Positions 1 to 4,277 of a DNA stretch of 6,924 nt are shown in pieces. A program made the position numbers and the translations under genes. The DNA is taken from assembly GCA_021160765.1 (NCBI GenBank), contig JAGHBW010000172.1:1-6924 (forward strand), given 5' to 3'. Numbering within the stretch: position 1 is the stretch's first letter; every line of letters begins with the position of its first letter. The notes under the pieces are model-generated. The model worked only from the letters and a program-made list of their open reading frames with translations. It searched no databases and was not told the DNA's origin. This DNA is from Thermoplasmata archaeon. GTDB taxonomy: Archaea > Thermoplasmatota > Penumbrarchaeia > Penumbrarchaeales > EX4484-36.

Positions 1-1337
1 CCTATGGGGTTGACCCCTCCGTTCCCCCCTGTTATGAAAGACAAATGGTTAGCTATAATATCCACCAACTCGCAGCCGACGACAACGATTCCGTAGGAGC
101 TGGACCCCACGGCTCTGTTGGCGGATTTTCCGGCGGTTACCCCCGAGATATCGTTCCGGCTAAGTATGACATGTTCCGCAAGGACCAGATTTATGCCGGT
201 TCCCCCCCCGCCGGAGCTACCTCCCTTTGCGGGGCTACCGGCATCTCCACCAACTATGCTCATTATGAGAGAATCCCATATTGTTATGTTGGTGTTGGAA
301 TTGGTGAAACACATCCCACTGGCATCTCCACCCCTCCCAGCAGTCATTCGGGACACCGAGCCATTGCCCCCCTTAACGTAGAATACGGAGTTGTGAAGGA
401 GGGTGGTGTTGTTGTTGAAGACGCCAAAGATCCCATAAGCCCCCCCTCCTCCAGGGGGTTTGGAAGAGGAGCTGAGCCCTCCAAAGCCACCATCGCCGCC
501 ACGAATGTGGTAAATCTCGTTGTTCCGAAGAACCACATTCTGGGTGTAGAAGAGAGCGATTCCTGTGGAAAGACCACCTTGGGCTGGGTCTCCAGTTGTA
601 CCGGCGTCACCGCCATCACCGCCACGGACCCCATCTATCCTGTTATTGGCCAGGGTAGCGTTGTAAACATTATTCAGGTAGATCGCATGTGTTGGCGGGG
701 GGTGAACCCCATTGCCTCCACGTTGGGTTCCCCCATCTCCCCCCCTCACATCCTCTATCCTGTTTCCGTCTATGGTGGTGTTTTGTGTCTCCTCTATGTG
801 AAGTACTGCCTCCAGCAAGCTACTACTAGGGTAAAACCATTCTGTTCCGGTGTAGTTCAGAAATAGGCAGTTTTTTATGATGTTGTTCATGGAGGAGGAG
901 AATTTAACAGAGGAGGTGAAGTTGAGGAATGCGGAGTTCTCAAGTACGTTGTTGTTGGAGGAGTAGAACAGTATGCCGCCGCCGTGATGGGGGTATCCAA
1001 AATTGGACACCGTTGAGTTCTTCATAATGATCCTTCCATAGCAGATGATCCTAAAGTTGCCTTCGGGTGCGTATATGGTGGTGTTGAGCACAGTGAGGGT
1101 GTAGGAGGAGTTGATCTGAATGGTTATGGGGTTGGAGGCGTTGGACTTAACTAGAACGTAATCCCCATCCAGCGTCAGGTTCTCCTCTATATACGTGTTC
1201 CCATCAATGATTATGAGCTCCCTGACCAACGGAGAGCCCTCCCCGGGGGGAGGTGAAAGGTAAAAAAAGGGAAAGGCGATCAAAACAGCAAGCACCAGAG
1301 CAGGGTATAATCTTTTAAAGGAATACACAGAAAACAC
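1..1337 (-). CDS. Secreted parallel beta-helix protein with GGxGG repeats, N-terminal part (runs off left edge)
   Basis: Seen: on the minus strand a frame stays open from a GTG at 1337-1335 to the window edge, 445 codons plus two bases, with no stop. An in-frame TAA lies 24 nt upstream of the GTG. Residues 8-9 (K, R) followed by a hydrophobic stretch at about 12-27 form a signal peptide or anchor. Residues about 40-180 look like an N-terminal beta-helix section (strand, N-x-x-L/I, strand). From about residue 190 a unit of roughly 40 residues repeats, each with an N-N-x-I strand, then V/I-x-G-G-D/N-G-G, a glycine/serine-rich loop, then G-I-x-L. GGxGG-type turns begin at residues 199, 239, 280, 323, 363 and 437, with a degenerate one near 402. 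There are twelve N-x-S/T sequons. Known: this matches pectate-lyase-like right-handed beta-helix (NosD/PbH1) proteins. Inferred: extracellular binding, adhesion or glycan-related role; no catalytic residues recognised. GTG was chosen because a TATA box sits 27 nt upstream, implying a leaderless mRNA. The second GTG (1328) is an alternative start. The C-terminus is missing. Confidence 0.88.
   Translation of the reverse strand, partial: MFSVYSFKRLYPALVLAVLIAFPFFYLSPPPGEGSPLVRELIIIDGNTYIEENLTLDGDYVLVKSNASNPITIQINSSYTLTVLNTTIYAPEGNFRIICYGRIIMKNSTVSNFGYPHHGGGILFYSSNNNVLENSAFLNFTSSVKFSSSMNNIIKNCLFLNYTGTEWFYPSSSLLEAVLHIEETQNTTIDGNRIEDVRGGDGGTQRGGNGVHPPPTHAIYLNNVYNATLANNRIDGVRGGDGGDAGTTGDPAQGGLSTGIALFYTQNVVLRNNEIYHIRGGDGGFGGLSSSSKPPGGGGAYGIFGVFNNNTTLLHNSVFYVKGGNGSVSRMTAGRGGDASGMCFTNSNTNITIWDSLIMSIVGGDAGSPAKGGSSGGGGTGINLVLAEHVILSRNDISGVTAGKSANRAVGSSSYGIVVVGCELVDIIANHLSFITGGNGGVNPI
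342..742 (-). repeat. Coding repeat of about 120 bp: four V/I-x-GGxG beta-helix units
   Basis: The best-preserved part of the repeat in the left beta-helix gene. Turns at residues 199, 239, 280 and 323 are 40, 41 and 43 residues apart. Three have the identical core R-G-G-D-G-G; the fourth is K-G-G-N-G. Between turns come a variable 10-20 residue Gly/Ser/Pro-rich loop, a small-hydrophobic strand (G-I-x-L or A-I-Y-L), and an N-x-x-L-x-N-N-x-I strand. The units are similar in protein but use different synonymous codons, so they are old duplications rather than recent copies. Weaker units continue to the window edge (residues 363, about 402 and 437). Confidence 0.8.
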
Positions 1338-1360
1338 CGAAAGCGATATTGAAATGAAGA

Positions 1361-1368
1361 ATTATAAA
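1361..1368 (-). promoter_or_regulatory. TATA box for the left beta-helix gene
   Basis: On the minus strand the octamer TTTATAAT is preceded by the purine-rich GGAAGC, a possible BRE. Its centre is 27.5 nt upstream of the G of the GTG start at 1337, the distance expected between an archaeal TATA box and the transcription start, so the transcript would begin at or next to the start codon. No Shine-Dalgarno sequence is present, which fits leaderless translation. A second candidate, TTTATATA (minus strand, 1421-1428), would give a leader of about 60 nt. Confidence 0.6.
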
Positions 1369-1431
1369 GCTTCCTATCAAAAAAAGGCGCTGCTGTGAAA
1401 ATTGAAAAAGAAATAAATATTATATAAAGAG

Positions 1432-1497
1432 AAAAAAAATGAAAAATGGCACAAATCCAGACATACAATCCAAGGATCAGTCCTCATCTCCCTTGGA
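1432..1497 (-). terminator. Probable terminator region after the PepSY-like gene
   Basis: Reading the minus strand downstream of the stop at 1553, there is a 7-bp perfect inverted repeat (arms 1491-1497 and 1469-1475, 15-nt loop), then a T-rich stretch that includes T8 (1439-1432) and continues TCTCTTTATA. Archaeal termination is mainly driven by T-runs, so the T8 is the more telling element. A smaller stem (arms 1535-1540 and 1521-1526, CTCCCC/GGGGAG) lies just past the stop codon. A further T7 at 1385-1379 may add to this. Confidence 0.4.
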
Positions 1498-1552
1498 ATC
1501 GCTGAATCATTTGATAGGCTCTCCCCGGGTTTATGGGGAGGTGTTGGGGGAT

Positions 1553-2503
1553 CTATCCATTGCAAAGATATGGGAGCCTGCCATCCAATGCGGAGACCTC
1601 CAGATAAAGGCCCTCATCGCCGTTGATGTAGAAAACCCATCTGGGCTCCGTGTAGACTGCCTCCTCCCGGTAGCCAGAGGTGTAATATTTCAGGCACACA
1701 GAGGTGATCTCCATAACCCTTCCAGAAATCAACCCAGGTAGATGAGACGTATTGTTCACCAACGTCTCGTAAGCCTCCTTCGCACTGATAACCTTTATAC
1801 TCCGCATTTCAGCAACCTTGTCAGGCCAGTAGTAGAAAAGAGATAACACCTCCCCGTAAACGGATACGCGTATCCTTATCTTCTGTCCTCCATAGGACTC
1901 TTTGCCGTTTATTGTTTTCCTGTATGTAAAAATGCGCTCTACGAGGATCTCTTTTCCATCCCGTATAACCATGCCCCTTCCCGTTTTTAAGACGACATCC
2001 CTATCCTTTGGCATCAAATTGTGGCCTTCCAGATACTCAATAGCGATCCTTTCCATCTCTGAGAAGCTTATGCCATGACTGGTAAGATTATAGTCGTCAT
2101 AATAACGCATTGTCTGGTTATTGTGGTATTTTATAAAATAGGGGCCTACAACGATGTATGAGCCTGTGGATCGGTTTGTGAAGCGGTATGCGGTTCTTTC
2201 ATCTGTAAGGTGGACCTCTCCGCAAAGATCCCATTTGAATTCAGGGAAATGCTTCTCCAGTACCTCTTCAGCACTCTCCTTATCAATACGCACGTCCTGA
2301 TAAACGATCCTTTGCAGTTGGGGAGTATCGGTGGGTAGTGTTGTATTGAGAACAAGTATGTTCTCGTTATAGAAAAACTGTTGTTTCCCCACCCCCTCCT
2401 CCTTGCTGTCATCGTAGGAATAATCAACAATAGACCACATAAGTGCTAACAACACACCGGGCAGAACAACCAGACACATCGTCTTTCGCATAGGATCTCC
2501 CAT
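1553..2503 (-). CDS. Membrane-anchored extracytoplasmic protein, PepSY/YycI-like
   Basis: Seen: 316 residues. R6-K7 and a hydrophobic stretch at about 9-26 form one N-terminal membrane segment; there is no lipobox Cys after it, so it is probably an uncleaved anchor. The rest is polar, mixed alpha/beta, with five N-x-S/T sequons (N53, N110, N129, N139, N251), placing it outside the cell. Two similar halves are visible: a helix (E149-M-E-R-I-A-I-E-Y-L, and S240-A-K-E-A-Y-E-T-L) next to strand pairs, ending in W289-V-F-Y-I-N-G and Y300-L-E-V-S-A-L-D-G, the look of a PepSY repeat. Known: PepSY and YycH/YycI-type proteins often inhibit proteases or modulate membrane sensors. Inferred: a similar regulatory or binding role; no partner is encoded nearby. 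The first ATG is chosen because AAGGAGGG lies 7 nt upstream; ATG at codon 5 or 9 is less likely. Cys at 10, 94, 270 and 314. The family assignment is tentative; the gene itself is solid. Confidence 0.8.
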   Translation of the reverse strand: MGDPMRKTMCLVVLPGVLLALMWSIVDYSYDDSKEEGVGKQQFFYNENILVLNTTLPTDTPQLQRIVYQDVRIDKESAEEVLEKHFPEFKWDLCGEVHLTDERTAYRFTNRSTGSYIVVGPYFIKYHNNQTMRYYDDYNLTSHGISFSEMERIAIEYLEGHNLMPKDRDVVLKTGRGMVIRDGKEILVERIFTYRKTINGKESYGGQKIRIRVSVYGEVLSLFYYWPDKVAEMRSIKVISAKEAYETLVNNTSHLPGLISGRVMEITSVCLKYYTSGYREEAVYTEPRWVFYINGDEGLYLEVSALDGRLPYLCNG

Positions 2504-2510
2504 ACTGCAT

Positions 2511-2518
2511 CCCTCCTT
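2511..2518 (-). promoter_or_regulatory. Shine-Dalgarno site of the PepSY-like gene
   Basis: Minus-strand AAGGAGGG, 7 nt before the ATG at 2503, an almost ideal anti-16S match. It fixes the start and shows this mRNA has a leader, unlike the left beta-helix and transporter genes. A possible TATA box for that leader is CTTATACA on the minus strand at 2630-2637, which would give a leader of about 100 nt; that part is weak. Confidence 0.75.
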
Positions 2519-2640
2519 AAACAGCGTATTTGTTCATTAGCATTCTGGAATGATAGGGAAGCCCTCCTACATAGGGTTGCCATCCCAGTAAATCCTTCTG
2601 GAGTGGGGGCAGTGGGGTGGGGGTTTTGTGTATAAGAATC

Positions 2641-2669
2641 TGTGATGATGTAAAAACCATCATATCACA
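2641..2669. promoter_or_regulatory. Imperfect inverted repeat between divergent genes, candidate operator
   Basis: Left arm TGTGATGATG (2641-2650), 7-nt spacer, right arm CATCATATCACA (2658-2669). The reverse complement of the right arm is TGTGATATGATG, so the arms match over ten bases with a two-base insertion. It lies about 105 bp before the transporter start and 138 bp before the PepSY-like start, next to the weak TATA-like CTTATACA (minus, 2630-2637). Such dyads typically bind dimeric regulators; which protein would bind here is unknown. It could also be a chance AT-rich dyad. Confidence 0.4.
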
Positions 2670-2742
2670 CCTTATAGACATGCCATCACCAGATATTAAT
2701 ATCGCAAAACTATTATTTTTTTTTTGTGCACCCCTCTAACCA

Positions 2743-2750
2743 TTTATATA
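2743..2750 (+). promoter_or_regulatory. TATA box for the EamA transporter gene
   Basis: TTTATATA with its centre 27.5 nt before the A of the ATG at 2774, the same spacing as for the left beta-helix gene. This predicts a leaderless transcript. It also shows that an upstream in-frame GTG (2726) cannot be the start: the TATA box would lie inside the coding region, and the extra 16 residues lack sense for this family. Confidence 0.75.
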
Positions 2751-2773
2751 TCCACCTTCACCTTATACAATTG

Positions 2774-3664
2774 ATGGCCTTTCCAACAGGTGAGACCGCA
2801 GCTCTTATCACCTCCCTCCTCTGGGCGCTTTCCTCCACCCTGTTTGCCATTGGAACGAGAAGGCACAGCCCCCAGGCAGTGAACAGACTGCGTCTTCTGG
2901 GCGCCTTTCTCCTTCTCTCATTAACCTTCACCATCACCCAGGGGGGGGTGGTTCCCCCGGGGGGTGGTAGGATGTGGTTTTATCTTGGCCTCTCAGGTGT
3001 CGTTGGCCTTGCAATAGGGGACTCCTTCCTCTTCTATTCCTATCGGATGATAGGCCCTCGTCTCTCCATGCTCCTCATGTCATTGGCTCCCGTTGTAACA
3101 ACATCTGTTGCTTGGGTTTATATGGGGGAGGGGATAGAGATTCTGAAACTTCTGGCAGTGGGGATAACACTTCTTGGCGTTGGTATAGTGGTACTGGAGA
3201 GGGGCGATGAGGATTCCCCGTCCCCCAGAAGCAGGCTTGGCATCCTTGTGGGTGTGGGGGCAATGCTGGGGCAGGCGGGAGGATTGCTCCTCGCCAAGGT
3301 CGTTCTTGATGAGGGATATCCGACACTTCCCGCAACGTACATTCGGGTTACGTGGGGCACAGTGGCGGTATGGAGCATTGGGCTTATCACTGGTGGGTTA
3401 AAGGAGGTATACCCCGTGGTGAAAGACAGGGGATGTCTGAAGACCACAGCGATGGCAACCTTTCTCGGGCCGTACCTTGGAATATGGCTCTCCCTGATAG
3501 CAGTAAGCTATGCTAAGATAGGGATAGCATCCACCCTCATGTCCCTCTCACCAATATTCATCATCCCCCTATCAACAAGGGTTTTCGGGGAGAGGGTGGG
3601 TGCCCGTGCCATCCTGGGAACTCTTCTCGCCACAGCAGGCGTTGCTGGAATCTTTCTTCTATAA
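2774..3664 (+). CDS. EamA/DMT-superfamily membrane transporter
   Basis: Seen: 296 residues, very hydrophobic, about ten membrane helices (roughly 8-27, 38-57, 68-88, 94-117, 123-142, 155-175, 187-207, 222-241, 248-271, 277-296). The two halves are an internal duplication: each has an M-S-L-x-P motif (P106 and P260) at the start of a helix, followed by a G-E turn (G118-E119, G272-E273) and a last glycine-rich helix (L-L-G-V-G-I and L-A-T-A-G-V). The charged loop at 142-154 separates the halves. Known: this is the layout of EamA (DUF6) drug/metabolite transporters, secondary carriers that move small metabolites such as amino acids across the cytoplasmic membrane, usually as exporters. Substrate cannot be told. 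Length is typical. The ATG at 2774 is chosen from the TATA position and family length. It is a single-gene unit; its stop is 2 bp from that of the converging nuclease-like gene. Confidence 0.93.
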   Translation: MAFPTGETAALITSLLWALSSTLFAIGTRRHSPQAVNRLRLLGAFLLLSLTFTITQGGVVPPGGGRMWFYLGLSGVVGLAIGDSFLFYSYRMIGPRLSMLLMSLAPVVTTSVAWVYMGEGIEILKLLAVGITLLGVGIVVLERGDEDSPSPRSRLGILVGVGAMLGQAGGLLLAKVVLDEGYPTLPATYIRVTWGTVAVWSIGLITGGLKEVYPVVKDRGCLKTTAMATFLGPYLGIWLSLIAVSYAKIGIASTLMSLSPIFIIPLSTRVFGERVGARAILGTLLATAGVAGIFLL

Positions 3665-3666
3665 TG

Positions 3667-4194
3667 TTAGTAAATCTTTCCAGATTTGTAATATAACGTA
3701 CGTTGAGGATTAACTTCATAGGGTTTAAGGAAGGATGGATAAAGGGAAGGATATTTTATGTCGTCTAAAGGAACTATAAATAATCTTTCTGGATCACTCG
3801 GACTCCCAGCAAGTCCCATAGCAATAAAAACTTTGGCAGGTCTAACACCCTCCTGAAATGTTTTGTATCTCTTCATCTGTTCTTCAGATTTAGCCCAGTA
3901 GAACTTGTCTTGGTACAATCCTGTACGAAACTTACATTCAATATAAAACTCATGTCCCGACTTTTTATGTCGAAACTTGAAGTCCGGCTCTTTGCTATTT
4001 TCAATATACCTTTCTTTGTTTTCTGTATATTTATGGGTTTGGTGGACTAGAACGTAGTATTTTTCTGGGAATAATGATTTCACAAAGTTCTCAAATTCCT
4101 CCCCCATTTTGTATTCTTCAGGGGTTAAAAAGTCCTCCCTCATAGCTTCATAACCTTTTTTCAGAGATTGGATCACACGTTTTACACGGGCCAT
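3667..4194 (-). CDS. PD-(D/E)XK nuclease-fold protein, orphan
   Basis: Seen: 175 residues from the ATG. A helix with G31-E-E-F-E35-N-F-V, then E69-P70-D71-F, then the strand E82-F-Y-I-E86-C-K88, then K103/Q106 in a helix, then a strand V122-F-I-A-M-G-L and R137-L-F-I-V-P-L-D-D-I. Known: E35, D71 and the E86-x-K88 pair fit the metal-binding core of the PD-(D/E)XK superfamily (restriction enzymes, resolvases, repair nucleases, some transposon proteins). Inferred: DNA cleavage or repair; substrate unknown. No methyltransferase, specificity subunit or helicase gene is adjacent. Sampled 60-nt stretches are about 32-37% G+C, against about 65% in a sampled stretch of the transporter gene, suggesting acquisition by transfer. 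Start: ATG at 4194 has GAGGGGGG 5 nt upstream. A TTG at 4209 (five residues longer) sits where the TATA box predicts the transcription start and is the alternative. Confidence 0.82.
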   Translation of the reverse strand: MARVKRVIQSLKKGYEAMREDFLTPEEYKMGEEFENFVKSLFPEKYYVLVHQTHKYTENKERYIENSKEPDFKFRHKKSGHEFYIECKFRTGLYQDKFYWAKSEEQMKRYKTFQEGVRPAKVFIAMGLAGSPSDPERLFIVPLDDIKYPSLYPSFLKPYEVNPQRTLYYKSGKIY

Positions 4195-4199
4195 GAGAA

Positions 4200-4207
4200 C
4201 CCCCCTC
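4200..4207 (-). promoter_or_regulatory. Possible Shine-Dalgarno of the nuclease-fold gene
   Basis: Minus-strand GAGGGGGG, 5 nt before the ATG at 4194. It is imperfect compared with GGAGG, but supports the ATG over the TTG at 4209, which has no such site. Confidence 0.4.
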
Positions 4208-4231
4208 AAAACTGCATTTATCCGGCCTGTA

Positions 4232-4239
4232 TATATAAA
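4232..4239 (-). promoter_or_regulatory. TATA box for the nuclease-fold gene
   Basis: Minus-strand TTTATATA, identical to the transporter TATA box. Counting 27 nt downstream puts the transcription start at about 4208-4209, leaving a leader of about 14 nt before the ATG at 4194. It lies in the 83-bp gap after the stop of the large surface-protein gene, so the nuclease-fold gene need not depend on read-through from it. Confidence 0.65.
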
Positions 4240-4247
4240 TGTCGTTT

Positions 4248-4264
4248 GTGGGAGGAAAACCCAC
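4248..4264 (-). terminator. Small hairpin after the giant surface-protein gene
   Basis: GTGGG/CCCAC arms (4248-4252 and 4260-4264) around a 7-nt loop, starting 13 nt past the stop of the surface-protein gene. The loop on the minus strand is TTTTCCT, but no long T-run follows, so terminator function is weakly supported. Confidence 0.2.
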
Positions 4265-4277
4265 TATAGCATCTAAT

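Larger units (their letters stand above)
1338..1552. other. Intergenic region, 215 bp, AT-rich centre
   Basis: Lies between the stop of the PepSY-like gene and the start of the left beta-helix gene, both on the minus strand. It holds the terminator-like elements and the TATA box listed separately. The middle (about 1400-1440) is almost pure A/T on the plus strand and could hold an additional promoter in either direction. An open frame on the plus strand starts inside it at 1439 but runs mostly antisense to the PepSY-like gene, so it is not called as a gene. Confidence 0.6.
2504..2773. other. Divergent intergenic region, 270 bp
   Basis: Separates the PepSY-like gene (minus) from the transporter gene (plus), so it must hold both promoters. 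It contains the Shine-Dalgarno site of the former, the inverted repeat at 2641-2669, a T10 run at 2716-2725, and the TATA box of the latter. The segment about 2560-2625 is G/C-rich and shows nothing I can name. Confidence 0.6.

Noticed and set aside
344..634. Minus-strand frame of 96 codons inside the left beta-helix gene
   Set aside because: It is a shifted frame of the real gene; the true frame carries the repeats and stays open for 445 codons.
342..742. CRISPR-like or satellite DNA repeat
   Set aside because: The roughly 120-bp periodicity is in the protein only; DNA copies differ, spacers code in frame, and there is no short identical direct repeat.
45..866. Long plus-strand open frame of 273 codons
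   Set aside because: It is antisense to the beta-helix gene, whose frame has a signal peptide, promoter and clear repeats. The translation shows no domain and follows from the GGN-rich codons on the other strand.
1439..1741. Plus-strand frame of 100 codons starting ATG-AAA-AAT in the AT-rich intergenic region
   Set aside because: About two thirds is antisense to the PepSY-like gene, no Shine-Dalgarno is present, the nearest TATA-like sequence is too close (about 15 nt) to the ATG, and the product matches nothing recognisable.
2517..2543. Eight-codon upstream frame (ATG-CTA-ATG ... GTT-TAA) ending in the Shine-Dalgarno of the PepSY-like gene
   Set aside because: A leader peptide is possible, but the nearest purine-rich site is 18 nt away and such short frames arise often by chance.
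2726..2773. Upstream GTG start for the transporter adding 16 residues
   Set aside because: The TATA box at 2743-2750 would lie inside the coding sequence, and the family begins its first helix right after the ATG at 2774.
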